Part shown: positions 54,998-63,464 of the stretch, one piece after another | Layout: every line of letters starts with the position of its first letter | Numbering within the stretch: position 1 is the stretch's first letter | NCBI RefSeq assembly: GCF_027912495.1 | Contig: NZ_CP115463.1 | Span: 2,864,501-2,928,500 of the forward strand | Length of the DNA stretch: 64,000 nucleotides | Direction: 5' to 3' | Origin: Caulobacter sp. NIBR1757 | GTDB lineage: Bacteria; Pseudomonadota; Alphaproteobacteria; Caulobacterales; Caulobacteraceae | Position numbers and translations under genes: made by a program | The notes under the pieces: generated by a model | Database searches by the model: none | Seen by the model: only the letters and a program-made list of their open reading frames with translations | What the model was told of the DNA's origin: nothing

Positions 54998-55270
54998 CTA
55001 CCCCCGCACCATCAACCGCACCAAACTCCCCAACGCCCCGCACGCCGCCGCCAGTTCCTGCTGCCGCCGGCGCAGGTCTTCCGCCATCTGTTCCTGGGCC
55101 TCCGACACCCAGGCGCCGACGTCGCCCTCGCCGCAGCCCTCTCGCCCCGCCGCCGCCAGGTCCTCGATCATCCGGGGGTCGTCGCCCGCCTGGAACAGGT
55201 CGATTTCGGCGATGGCGGCGCGGTGGACCTGGGCGCGGGTTTCGGGGTCGAGGTCGGCGAGGCTGGGCAT
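54998..55270 (-). CDS. Small hypothetical protein
   Basis: This 90-residue acidic, helical protein begins MPSLADLDPETRAQVHRAA and ends in a hydrophobic ALGSLVRLMVRG. GGAG lies before the ATG. The codon use is high-GC like the chromosome, not like the adjacent island. It is convergent with island gene B, ending 11 bases after it. No family is recognised. Confidence 0.55.
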   Translation of the reverse strand: MPSLADLDPETRAQVHRAAIAEIDLFQAGDDPRMIEDLAAAGREGCGEGDVGAWVSEAQEQMAEDLRRRQQELAAACGALGSLVRLMVRG

Positions 55271-55438
55271 GGCGGGCTCCTTGGACTGATGTTCTTATTT
55301 TGTTCCCGTCGGAGTCAAGAGGCGCGGCGGCGGTTGCTGTGGACAGCCGCCCGGGCTACGGCGCGCGCCTGACCGCCCCGAGGCGGCGCCGACGGCCGAA
55401 ATGACGGCGAAAAAACCTCGCCCCGCCAAGGGCTTAGC

Positions 55439-55720
55439 GAATATGTCTAGACATATTCATGGTCCAAAACTACGTCCGCCGCCCGCCTGACGGGTCGGTG
55501 TCCAAGACTGTAGGCCGCGCCCCGCTCCCATCGGCCTACAAACCCCGCGCCTCGGCCACGCACCGACCTACGCCCGGGCCTACGTCCCCTGCCGCCCGGC
55601 CACCCGGAAAGCCCACGTTTCCGGGGGTTTGGGCCGGCTATCGGCCGTCCTGGCGAGTCGACGCCTTGCGACCGTAGGTCGCCGGGCGTGCTATAATGGT
55701 CCCGCTTCGATAAGCCGGGG
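55439..55720 (+). repeat. Dispersed palindrome/promoter element, copy 3
   Basis: This is the main content of the 476-bp gap 55271-55746. In the plus direction it has the perfect 20-bp core palindrome GAATATGTCTAGACATATTC (55439-55458); a hairpin TGTAGGCCG/CGGCCTACA (55509-55517 and 55532-55540), whose arms differ in sequence from copy 1 but pair equally; ACAAACCCCGCGCCTCG (55538-55554) and GACCTACGCC shared with copy 1; and GCTATAATGGTC with CCGCTTCGATA (55690-55712). The promoter-like block points into the 3' end of the convergent kinase gene. No gene begins downstream on this strand. Confidence 0.75.
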
Positions 55721-55746
55721 CGGCGGAAAGGACGCCCGGCGCGGCC

Positions 55747-58218
55747 TCAGCGCCGCAGCAGCCGCTCCACCCGCTCGGTCAGGTCGCGGATGGCGAAGGG
55801 CTTGGTCAGCACCTCCATCCCCGGCTCGATATGGCCGTGGTTGAGCACCGCGTTCTCGGCGTAGCCGGTGATGAACAGCGCTTTCAGCCCGGGCCGCAGG
55901 GCCCGGGCGGCGTCGGCCACCTGGCGGCCGTTCAGGCCCCCGGGCAGGCCGACGTCGGTGATCAGGAGGTCGATGGGGGCGCTGCCCTGCAGCACGGTCA
56001 GGGCCGAGGGGCCGTCGGCGGCCTCGGCGCAGGCGTAGCCGAGCTCGGTCAGGGAATCGACGATCAGCATCCGCACGGTCGGCTCGTCGTCGACCACCAG
56101 GATGGTCTCGCCGGCGGCGGGGTGGCTGGCGACCGGGGCGGCGGCGGGGGCGCCCTCCTCGGCCTCGCCGAAGTGGCGCGGCAGGTAGAGGCAGACCATC
56201 GTGCCCTGGCCGACCTCGCTGTAGATGCGGACGTGGCCGTGGCTCTGGCGGGCGAAGCCGTAGACCATCGAGAGGCCCAGGCCAGTGCCCTGGCCGATGG
56301 GTTTGGTGGTGAAGAAGGGGTCGAAGACGCGGTCGAGGATGGCCTTGTCGATGCCGCTGCCGGTGTCGCTGACGCAGACGGTGACGTACTGGCCGGGCTC
56401 CAGCCCGTGGTCGGCGGCGGTGCGGCGGTCCAGCCACTTGTTGCCGGTCTCGATGGTGATGCGGCCGCCGTCGGGCATGGCGTCGCGGGCGTTGATGCAG
56501 AGGTTGAGGATGGCGTTTTCGAGCTGGTTGTCGTCGACCAGGGTCGGCCACAGCCCGCTGGCGGCGATGGTCTCGACGGTGATCGAGGCCCCCATGGTGC
56601 GGCGGACCAGTTCGCTGAGGTCGGTGAGCAGGCGGTTGATGACCAGCGGCCGGGGGGTCAGGGTCTGGCGCCGCGAGAAGGCCAGCAGCCGGTGGGTCAG
56701 GGCCGCGGCCCGGCGGGCGGCGCCCTGGCCGGCCGCCAGGTAGCGTTCGACGTCGCTGGTCCGGCCCTGGGCCAGGCGGGCGCCGATCATCTCGAAGGCG
56801 CCGCTGATGCCGGCCAGCAGGTTGTTGAAGTCGTGGGCGAGGCCGCCGGTCAGCTGGCCGACCGCCTCCATCTTCTGGGACTGGCGCAGGGCCTCCTCGG
56901 CGGTGGCCAGCCTCGCCTGTTCGGACAGGCGTTCGGTGACGTCGTAGATGAACTGGAAGGCGCCGACGATGGTCCCGTCCGGATCGCGCAGCGGGCTGGA
57001 GCGGACCTCGAAGTAGCGGGTGTCGGGGTCGGCGGCGTCCATCGGGCCGGTGACCACGAACTCCTCGCCGCCCAGGGCCCGGTCCCACAGGCCCTTGGCG
57101 GACTCGATGGCGGCCGGGTCGTCGGGCAGCAGGTCGAACAGGGTGTCGCCGACCTTCGGCCGCTTGCCGAAGATGGCCTCGAAGGCGTCGATGGCGGCGC
57201 TGTTGAGCGCCAGCCAGCGGTACTGGGTGTCGGCCACGGCGACCAGGGCGCTGGCCCCCTCGACCACCTCGGCCAGCACCCGCTGCTCGGCCAGGGCCTC
57301 GGCGACCCGGGTTTCGAGGGTCTGGTTGAGGGTCTGCAGGGCGTGTTCGGCCCGGCGGCGCTCGGTGATGTCCTGGAAGAGGACGGCGACCTGCCGGCGT
57401 TCCGGCGGCTCCAGGCGGAAGGAGGACAGGGAGAGATAACGGCCGGTGGCCACCAGTTCCTGCTCGAAGCGGATCGGCACCCCGGTGCGCAGCACCGCGC
57501 CGTAGCGCGCCGCCCAGCTGTCGGCCTCGTCCGGCACCATGTCGCGCAGCTTCTGGCCGACGACGTTCTCGATGCCGGCATGGCGGGCATAGGCGGCGTT
57601 GGCCTCGATGTGGATGTAGTCGCTGTCGGGCCCATGCGGCCCGTCGAGGAACTCGATGACGCAGAAGCCCTCGTCCATGCTGTCGAACAGGGCGCGGTAG
57701 CGCTTCTCGTCCTCGCCCTGGCGCTGGAGGGCGGCGCGCAGGTCGAACTGGTTCATCACCTGGCGGGCCAGGACGCGCAGGGTCTTTTCCTGCAGGGGGG
57801 TGAGGGTGCGGGGCCGGTTGTCGAGCACGCAGAGGGTGCCGATGGCCAGCCCGTCCTCGGTCTTCAGGAGGGCGCCGGCGTAGAAGCGCAGGCCGTTGTC
57901 GGCGGTGACCAGCGGGTTGCCGCTGAAGCGGCTGTCCAGCGTCGCGTCGGGCACCTGCAGGAAGTCGTTCTCGAGGATGGCGTGGGCGCAGAAGCTGGTC
58001 TCCAGCGGCGTTTCCCGCACCCCCAGCCCGACCTCGGCCTTGAAGAACTGCCGGTCGGTGTCGATCAGGTTGATGACGGCAATGGGCGTCTCGCAGATCC
58101 GGCTGGCCAGCCGGGCGACCTCGTCGAAGGACTCCTCGGGCGGGGTGTCGAGAATGCCGTAGCGGCGCAGTGCCGCGAGGCGCCGGGCCTCCTGCTCGGC
58201 CGGATCCGTGCTCGTCAT
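55747..58218 (-). CDS. Hybrid sensor histidine kinase (GAF-PAS-PAS-HisKA-HATPase-REC)
   Basis: This cytoplasmic kinase of about 823 residues has a GAF domain (about 15-155, [19 protein letters not shown]), PAS domains (about 165-290 and 310-440), and an H-box [21 protein letters not shown] with the phospho-acceptor His. The HATPase domain has [19 protein letters not shown] and [18 protein letters not shown], and the C-terminal receiver has [15 protein letters not shown]. The ATG at 58218 ([25 protein letters not shown]) is chosen over an upstream in-frame ATG at 58251 for its ribosome binding site. The GAF start matches stress/phytochrome-like kinases of Caulobacterales. No membrane segment is seen. 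Confidence 0.9.
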   Translation of the reverse strand: MTSTDPAEQEARRLAALRRYGILDTPPEESFDEVARLASRICETPIAVINLIDTDRQFFKAEVGLGVRETPLETSFCAHAILENDFLQVPDATLDSRFSGNPLVTADNGLRFYAGALLKTEDGLAIGTLCVLDNRPRTLTPLQEKTLRVLARQVMNQFDLRAALQRQGEDEKRYRALFDSMDEGFCVIEFLDGPHGPDSDYIHIEANAAYARHAGIENVVGQKLRDMVPDEADSWAARYGAVLRTGVPIRFEQELVATGRYLSLSSFRLEPPERRQVAVLFQDITERRRAEHALQTLNQTLETRVAEALAEQRVLAEVVEGASALVAVADTQYRWLALNSAAIDAFEAIFGKRPKVGDTLFDLLPDDPAAIESAKGLWDRALGGEEFVVTGPMDAADPDTRYFEVRSSPLRDPDGTIVGAFQFIYDVTERLSEQARLATAEEALRQSQKMEAVGQLTGGLAHDFNNLLAGISGAFEMIGARLAQGRTSDVERYLAAGQGAARRAAALTHRLLAFSRRQTLTPRPLVINRLLTDLSELVRRTMGASITVETIAASGLWPTLVDDNQLENAILNLCINARDAMPDGGRITIETGNKWLDRRTAADHGLEPGQYVTVCVSDTGSGIDKAILDRVFDPFFTTKPIGQGTGLGLSMVYGFARQSHGHVRIYSEVGQGTMVCLYLPRHFGEAEEGAPAAAPVASHPAAGETILVVDDEPTVRMLIVDSLTELGYACAEAADGPSALTVLQGSAPIDLLITDVGLPGGLNGRQVADAARALRPGLKALFITGYAENAVLNHGHIEPGMEVLTKPFAIRDLTERVERLLRR

Positions 58219-58402
58219 GCCGTCGCGCCCCGCCCCTGGTAGCCTGCTCATAGCGGGGAGGCGTTCGTCGCACCATAGGCCCCCGCGCAAGGCAGCAACG
58301 GCCTGGACCCCGGAAGGTTTCCTCCGCCCGCGTTCTGACGGACGCGACAATTCTCCGTCCAACTCAACCGGTCCTTAAGCGTCACCCCCTACACACTTTC
58401 CA

Positions 58403-60160
58403 ATGGGGACCCCACTGCGCATGACCACCGACCGAGCGGCGACCAACGCCGCCTTCCGCGCCATAGCCATCGTCCGTGGCAAGGACCTGGGAATCCGCAT
58501 CGGGTTCGGGGCCTTCATCGGCATGATCGGCTGGGTCCTGGCCCCGGGGCCGGTCGCGCCCCTGTGGTTCGCCGCCGTCGTCGCCGGCCAGGTCATCGAC
58601 CATGCCATCAGCGCCCCGCTGCGCCGGGCCGGGGCAAGCGCCGTATCGCCGCCCCACGCTGTCGCCCTCGCGACCAGCATGACGCTGAACGCCTGCCTCT
58701 ATTCGTCCCTGGCGGTCTTCCTCTGGTTCCAGGGCACCGCCGTCGGCATGGCCTTCGCCCTGCTCTCCCTGTGCGGCTCGCTGATCAACAACGCCCTGCA
58801 GATGGCCCAGACGCCGCGCGGCCTGATCTATGTCATCGGCCCGCCCGGCCTCTACATCGTCGCCCTGCCGCTGATCACCGGCCTGACCAGCCCCGCGCCG
58901 GACGCGGTGCAGATGGCCCTGATCTCCACCGGCGGCGGGGTCTACATCCTGCACACCCTGATGGCCGTCAAACGCATCTGGACGACCAGCCGCCAGACCG
59001 ACGCCGCCATCGAGGCGGCCCAGAAGGCCAACGCCGCCAAGAGCGACTTCCTGGCGACGATCAGCCACGAGATCCGCACCCCGATGAACGCCGTCGTCGC
59101 CGCCGGCGAACTGCTGCGCCGCACGGACCTGACCGAGGAACAGGCCGGCCACGTCGACATGCTGGGCAACGCCAGCGAGGTGCTGCTCGGCCTGCTCAAC
59201 GACGTGCTCGACCTGTCGCGCATCGAGAGCGGCAAGCTGGAGGTCGAGCTGGCCCCCTTCGACCTGACCGAAAAGCTGGCCGCGGCCGCCAACCTCTGGC
59301 GGACCAAGGCCGCGGGCGGCGTCACCCTGACCTTCGAGCCGGCCGGCGTCCCGGCCCGCATCATGACCGACCCGCTGCGCTTCCAGCAGATCGTCTCCAA
59401 CCTGCTCTCCAACGCCACCAAGTTCACCGCGTCCGGCCAGATCACCGTCCGCGCCGGCCGCTTCGGCATGGACGACCCTATCCTCTGGATCGAGGTCGAG
59501 GACAGCGGGGCCGGCATGGATGCCGAGACCTGCGACCGCATCTTCTCCAGCTTCGAACAGGGCAGCACCGGCGTCACCCGCGTCCACGGCGGCACGGGCC
59601 TGGGCCTGGCCATCAGCCGCCGCCTGGCCCAGCTGATGGGCGGCTCCCTGACCGTGCGCAGCCAGGTCGGCCAAGGCTCGGTCTTCCGCTTCGAGATCCC
59701 CCTGATGCTGGCCGAGGCCGCCCCCGTCGCCGCCCATGAGCCCGGCGAGGACTGGAGCGGAACCGGCGTCCGGGTGCTGCTGGCCGAGGATCATCCGGTC
59801 AACCAGCGCATCGTCCGCATGATGCTGGAGCCCTTCGGCGCCGCCGTCACCATCGCCGCCAACGGCGCCGAGGCGGTCGAGCTGGCCGGCAACCGCGCCT
59901 TCGACGTCATCCTGATGGACATGCAGATGCCGGTCATGGGCGGGGTCGAGGCCGCCGCCCTGATCCGCCGCGCCGGCCCCAACGCCGCCACGCCGATCCT
60001 CGCCCTGACCGCCAACGCCCTGGCCGAACACCGGGCCGAATGGGCCGGCGTCGGGGTCGAGGTCTTCATCACCAAGCCGGTGGAGATGCAGGTCCTGCTC
60101 GACCACGTCGCGGCCGCCGTGGCGGCGCCGGTCGTCGCCGGGGACCGTCTCACCGCTTGA
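58403..60160 (+). CDS. Membrane hybrid histidine kinase with receiver domain
   Basis: This 585-residue kinase has five or six hydrophobic segments in the first 180 residues, then HisKA (SDFLATISHEIRTPMNAVVAAGELLRR), HATPase (SNLLSNATKFTASG, then GTGLGLAISRRLAQLMGG) and a C-terminal receiver (RVLLAEDHPVNQRIVRMML, with FDVILMDMQMPVMGG as phosphorylation site). An in-frame ATG at 58421 is an alternative start. It lies divergent from the kinase at 55747-58218 with 184 bases between. The receiver suggests phosphorelay to an Hpt protein not in this window. Confidence 0.9.
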   Translation: MGTPLRMTTDRAATNAAFRAIAIVRGKDLGIRIGFGAFIGMIGWVLAPGPVAPLWFAAVVAGQVIDHAISAPLRRAGASAVSPPHAVALATSMTLNACLYSSLAVFLWFQGTAVGMAFALLSLCGSLINNALQMAQTPRGLIYVIGPPGLYIVALPLITGLTSPAPDAVQMALISTGGGVYILHTLMAVKRIWTTSRQTDAAIEAAQKANAAKSDFLATISHEIRTPMNAVVAAGELLRRTDLTEEQAGHVDMLGNASEVLLGLLNDVLDLSRIESGKLEVELAPFDLTEKLAAAANLWRTKAAGGVTLTFEPAGVPARIMTDPLRFQQIVSNLLSNATKFTASGQITVRAGRFGMDDPILWIEVEDSGAGMDAETCDRIFSSFEQGSTGVTRVHGGTGLGLAISRRLAQLMGGSLTVRSQVGQGSVFRFEIPLMLAEAAPVAAHEPGEDWSGTGVRVLLAEDHPVNQRIVRMMLEPFGAAVTIAANGAEAVELAGNRAFDVILMDMQMPVMGGVEAAALIRRAGPNAATPILALTANALAEHRAEWAGVGVEVFITKPVEMQVLLDHVAAAVAAPVVAGDRLTA

Positions 60161-60190
60161 GGCGGCGCGGATACCGGCTAACCTGCGCCC

Positions 60191-62125
60191 ATGCGCAAAG
60201 CCCTGATCCTCGCCCTCGCCCTGATCGCCCTGCCCGCCGCCGCCCAGGGCAAAAGAGAGGTCGGCGCCCTCGTCTACGACGGCGCCCCGGAGACCCCGGC
60301 CGCGCTGAAGGCCGCCATCGCCCCCTACTACAACGCCCGCTCGGCGGTGTTCGAGGACTGGCTGCCCGACGGCTCGATGCTGATCGCCACACGCTTCGGC
60401 GACACCCAGCAGATCCACCGCGTGCAGCGCCCCGGCGGCGACCGCACCCAGCTGACCTTCTTTAGCGAACCGGTGAACGGCGCCCAGGCCGTCCCCGGCG
60501 CCCAGCGGTTCCTCTACCCCCGCGACGTCGGCGGGGCGGAATACTACCAGGCCTTCCTCCGCAGCCTCGACGGCGACGAAGTCCAGCTGACCGCCCCCGG
60601 CACCCGCAACGAGAGCTTCGTCTTCAGCAAGGACGGCAAGACCGTCGTCTGGTCCCAGGTCACCCCCGGCAAGGGCGACTACGACATCATGCTGGCGGAG
60701 GTCGCCAATCCGCAGGGTCGCCGCCTGGTCCACAAGGGCACGGGCGCGATGAGCCCGGAGGACATCAGCCCGGACGGCGGCAAGGTGCTGCTCAGCCGCT
60801 ACATCAGCGCGGCCGAGACGCGGCTGTTCGTGCTCGACCTGAAGACGGGCGCGGCCACGCCGGTCGGCGCGACCGACCGCAAGGTGGCCTACAGCGCCGG
60901 CAAGTTCACCGCCGACGGCCAGGGCCTGGTGCTGCTGTCCGACGACGGCAATGAGGTCGCCCTGCCGGTGGTCCTGGACATCGCCAGCGGCGCCCAGCGG
61001 CATCTGTCGTTCGTCGATGGGCCCGGCCGGGTGCGTCCGCCGCTCTGGGGCGCCGAGGCCCTGACCCTCAGCCCCGACCGGCTGACCGCGGCCGTGGCGA
61101 CCAACGAGGCCGGCTACGGCAGGGTCGATCTCTACGACCTCGCCGGCGGCGGCAAGCAGGCCGTGCCCCTGCCCAAGGGGGTGCTGACCGGCATGGGCTT
61201 CTCCGACGACGGCAGGTCGCTGGCCATCAGCCTGTCGACCTCCACCGGCGCCGGCGACGTCTGGTCCTACGACCTGGCGTCGAAACAGCTAACCCGCTGG
61301 ACCAACAGCGAACTGGGCGGCCTGCAAGCCAGCCAGCTCGTCGAGCCCTCGCTGATCCACTACGCCACCTTCGACAAGCGCCAGATCCCGGCCTTCGTCT
61401 ACCGCCCCACCGGCCCCTCGACCGGCAAGCGCCCGGTGATCATCCAAATCCACGGCGGCCCCGAAGCCCAGGAACTGCCCAGCTTCAACCCGCGCCGCCA
61501 GAGCTGGGTCAACGAAATCGGCGCCGTGGTCATCGTGCCCAACGTCCGCGGCTCGTCCGGCTACGGCAAGACCTACCTGTCCCTCGACAACGCCGAGAAG
61601 CGCGAGGACAGCGTCAAGGACATCGGCGCCCTGCTCGACTGGATCGCCACGCAACCCGACCTCGACGCCTCACGCGTCGCCGTCGTCGGCCAGTCCTACG
61701 GCGGCTACATGAGCCTGGCCGTCGCCGGCCGCTACAATGACCGCATCTCAGGCGCCATCGACCTCTACGGCATCAGCGACTGGGTCACCTTCCTGGAGAA
61801 CACCGAAGGCTATCGCCGCGATCTGCGCCGCGCCGAGTACGGCGACGAACGCGATCCGAAGATGCGCGAGGTCTTCGGCCGCATCTCGCCCCGCGGCTAC
61901 GTCTCGGCCATGAAGAAGCCGATGATGGTCTACCAGGGCGCCAACGACCCCCGCGTGCCGATGAGCGAGAGCGAGGCCATGGTCGCCCAGCTGCGAGCGC
62001 AGGGCACGGAGGTCTGGTACGTCCTGGCCAGGGACGAGGGCCACGGCATCGCCCGCAAGTCCAACCAGGAACAGGTCCGGGCCACCGAGATCGTCTTCCT
62101 CAAGAAGGTGCTGGGGGTCGAATGA
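60191..62125 (+). CDS. Prolyl oligopeptidase family (S9) peptidase, exported
   Basis: This 644-residue protein has a signal peptide (MRKALILALALIALPAAAQG), a beta-propeller (about 30-370, with repeated strands around FVFSKDGKTVVWSQV and FTADGQGLVLLSDDG) and an alpha/beta hydrolase domain. The catalytic triad motifs are VGQSYGGYMSLAVAG (Ser), YQGANDPRVPM (Asp) and DEGHGIARKSN (His). It starts 31 bases after the kinase stop, so may be co-transcribed. It probably cleaves peptides in the periplasm. Confidence 0.92.
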   Translation: MRKALILALALIALPAAAQGKREVGALVYDGAPETPAALKAAIAPYYNARSAVFEDWLPDGSMLIATRFGDTQQIHRVQRPGGDRTQLTFFSEPVNGAQAVPGAQRFLYPRDVGGAEYYQAFLRSLDGDEVQLTAPGTRNESFVFSKDGKTVVWSQVTPGKGDYDIMLAEVANPQGRRLVHKGTGAMSPEDISPDGGKVLLSRYISAAETRLFVLDLKTGAATPVGATDRKVAYSAGKFTADGQGLVLLSDDGNEVALPVVLDIASGAQRHLSFVDGPGRVRPPLWGAEALTLSPDRLTAAVATNEAGYGRVDLYDLAGGGKQAVPLPKGVLTGMGFSDDGRSLAISLSTSTGAGDVWSYDLASKQLTRWTNSELGGLQASQLVEPSLIHYATFDKRQIPAFVYRPTGPSTGKRPVIIQIHGGPEAQELPSFNPRRQSWVNEIGAVVIVPNVRGSSGYGKTYLSLDNAEKREDSVKDIGALLDWIATQPDLDASRVAVVGQSYGGYMSLAVAGRYNDRISGAIDLYGISDWVTFLENTEGYRRDLRRAEYGDERDPKMREVFGRISPRGYVSAMKKPMMVYQGANDPRVPMSESEAMVAQLRAQGTEVWYVLARDEGHGIARKSNQEQVRATEIVFLKKVLGVE

Positions 62126-62206
62126 CGGGCTTGGCGTTCCGGGCGGGCGGGCGCATAGCAACAGGCGCTCCGCATTTCGCCCGGGCGCACCGAAAGGAGC
62201 CCGGCC

Positions 62207-62317
62207 ATGGCCAAGGGCCAGAAGAAATCCAACAAGGAAACCCGCAAACCCAAGCAGGCCAAGGCCCCGCCGCCGGCCGGCCCGTCGCCCTTCCTGACCC
62301 CGCCCGGCAAGAAATAG
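62207..62317 (+). CDS. 36-residue basic microprotein
   Basis: An ATG at 62207, seven bases after AGGAG, encodes a short basic peptide starting MAKGQKKSNKETRKPKQAKA and ending in a Pro/Gly stretch and two Lys. Small proteins with this M-A-K-G-Q-x-x-S-N-K-E start recur in proteobacteria as hypothetical genes. The next gene starts at the base right after this stop. Probably nucleic-acid-associated given its charge, but the role is unknown. Confidence 0.6.
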   Translation: MAKGQKKSNKETRKPKQAKAPPPAGPSPFLTPPGKK

Positions 62318-62569
62318 GTGGCGACCGAGACGGTTCACCTGGTCCAGGCCTACGTCGCCGGCAAGGGCCGAGCGAAGTTCCGCGCCGAACAGGCGATCGG
62401 CTGCAAGACCGCCGAGGAAGCCCGCCGCAAGGCCGAGCGGCTCGGCCCCCTGCGGCTGGGCGTCGTCGCCTACAGCATCTCGGCCGACACCGAGATGGGC
62501 GACTACGACGAGAGCCCCGTGCTGCTGTTCAAGTCCGGCGAACTGCCGCCCCCCTTCGACGAGCTCTGA
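62318..62569 (+). CDS. Small hypothetical protein
   Basis: This 83-residue protein starts with GTG at 62318 immediately after the microprotein stop (TAGGTG), so its ribosome binding site must lie in the preceding gene's end and translation may be coupled. It has a Lys/Arg-rich central part (FRAEQAIGCKTAEEARRKAERLGPL) and a strand-rich C-terminal half (GVVAYSISADTEMGDYDESPVLLF). No family is recognised. Confidence 0.65.
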   Translation: MATETVHLVQAYVAGKGRAKFRAEQAIGCKTAEEARRKAERLGPLRLGVVAYSISADTEMGDYDESPVLLFKSGELPPPFDEL

Positions 62570-62600
62570 CCTCAGGCTCGTCCTTATTCAGGCGAGCCCC

Positions 62601-62990
62601 ATGACCAGATCCCCCGACTACCTCGGCGCCACCGGCATCGGGGTCAGCGACCTCGAGGCCTCCGCCGCCTTCTACAAGGCGGCGCTGGGCATGAAGGAGC
62701 TGCAGCGGATCAAGCTGCCCTATATGGACGAGATCATCCTCGGACATGACGGCCGCGTCGCCCTGGTGCTGATGCACTGGACCGACGGCAGCGACCGCCG
62801 CTACCGCAACCTGCCGATCAAGCTGGTCTTCTACGTCACCGACCCGCTGGCCGTGGCCGCCAACCTGGTCGAGGCCGGCGGCATGATGACCTTCGGCCCC
62901 GCGCCGGTCGAGGCGTTCGGCGGCGCCATGATCGGTCTTGGCAAGGACCTCGACGGCTACGTCGTTGAACTGCTGCAGGCCCCGGCATGA
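62601..62990 (+). CDS. VOC-family (glyoxalase-like) protein
   Basis: This 129-residue protein has two beta-alpha-beta modules. GATGIGVSDLEASAAFYKAALGM is the typical first module start and MIGLGKDLDGYVVELLQ the C-terminal strand with the conserved D-G-x-x-x-E metal ligand. LPIKLVFYVTDPLAVAANLVEAGG is the second module. The substrate cannot be assigned (lyase, dioxygenase or bleomycin resistance types share this fold). It starts 31 bases after the small hypothetical gene. Confidence 0.82.
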   Translation: MTRSPDYLGATGIGVSDLEASAAFYKAALGMKELQRIKLPYMDEIILGHDGRVALVLMHWTDGSDRRYRNLPIKLVFYVTDPLAVAANLVEAGGMMTFGPAPVEAFGGAMIGLGKDLDGYVVELLQAPA

Positions 62991-63061
62991 AAAATCACCG
63001 CGGCTCTGTCGGAACCGGGGCCGCCGCAACGTCCTGAGATCACAAACCAAGGGAGACAACG

Positions 63062-63409
63062 ATGGCCTACGTCGACGGATTCGTACTCGCCGTGCCCAAG
63101 GACAAGATCGACGAGTACAAGAAGGTGACCGACCTGTGCGGCCCGATCTGGATGGAATACGGCGCCCTCAGCTACGTCGAATGCGTCGGTGACGACACGC
63201 CCTACGGCGAGCTGACCAGCTTCCCGCGCGCTGTCCTGGCCAAGGACGACGAGGTCGTTATCTTCTCCTGGATCACCTACGAGTCGAAGGAGAAGCGCGA
63301 CGAGGTCAACGCCAAGGTGATGGCCGATCCGCGCATGGCGGCGCCCGACTGCCCCTTCGACCCCAAGCGGATGATCTTCGGCGGCTTCACCGAACTGACG
63401 CGGTTCTAG
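63062..63409 (+). CDS. DUF1428-family protein (YbaA-like)
   Basis: This 115-residue protein begins MAYVDGFVLAVPKDKIDEYK, the DUF1428 signature, with WMEYGALSYVECVGDD and a late DPKRMIFGGF. AGGGAG lies before the ATG. DUF1428 proteins have a ferredoxin-like fold related to antibiotic-biosynthesis monooxygenases; function is unknown. A strong hairpin terminator follows at 63408-63457. Confidence 0.88.
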   Translation: MAYVDGFVLAVPKDKIDEYKKVTDLCGPIWMEYGALSYVECVGDDTPYGELTSFPRAVLAKDDEVVIFSWITYESKEKRDEVNAKVMADPRMAAPDCPFDPKRMIFGGFTELTRF

Positions 63410-63457
63410 AGCCCGTCAGGCCGAAGTGTGTGCGGTTCGGCCGCCCGGACGGGCTCT
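63408..63457. terminator. Strong bidirectional hairpin between the DUF1428 gene and tamB
   Basis: AGAGCCCGTC (63408-63417) pairs with GACGGGCTCT (63448-63457). Inside it GGCCGAA pairs with TTCGGCC around a ten-base loop. It overlaps the DUF1428 stop codon and lies seven bases after the convergent tamB stop. There is no long U-run, so it may act with Rho or as a transcript-stabilising hairpin. Confidence 0.6.
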
Positions 63458-63464
63458 CGACAAA

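Noticed and set aside
55459..55677. A 72-codon frame beginning right after the palindrome of repeat copy 3
   Set aside because: Copy 1 has no equivalent start. Shared residues (KPRAS) follow from shared DNA, and substitutions keep hairpin pairing rather than protein sequence.
58362..58378. A second CtrA-like site (TTAA-N7-TTGAG on the minus strand)
   Set aside because: The second half-site has two mismatches (TTGAG for TTAAC); too weak next to the perfect site at 6109-6124.
58382..61003. An 873-codon minus-strand frame
   Set aside because: Antisense of the membrane kinase and S9 peptidase genes; no domain and biased composition.
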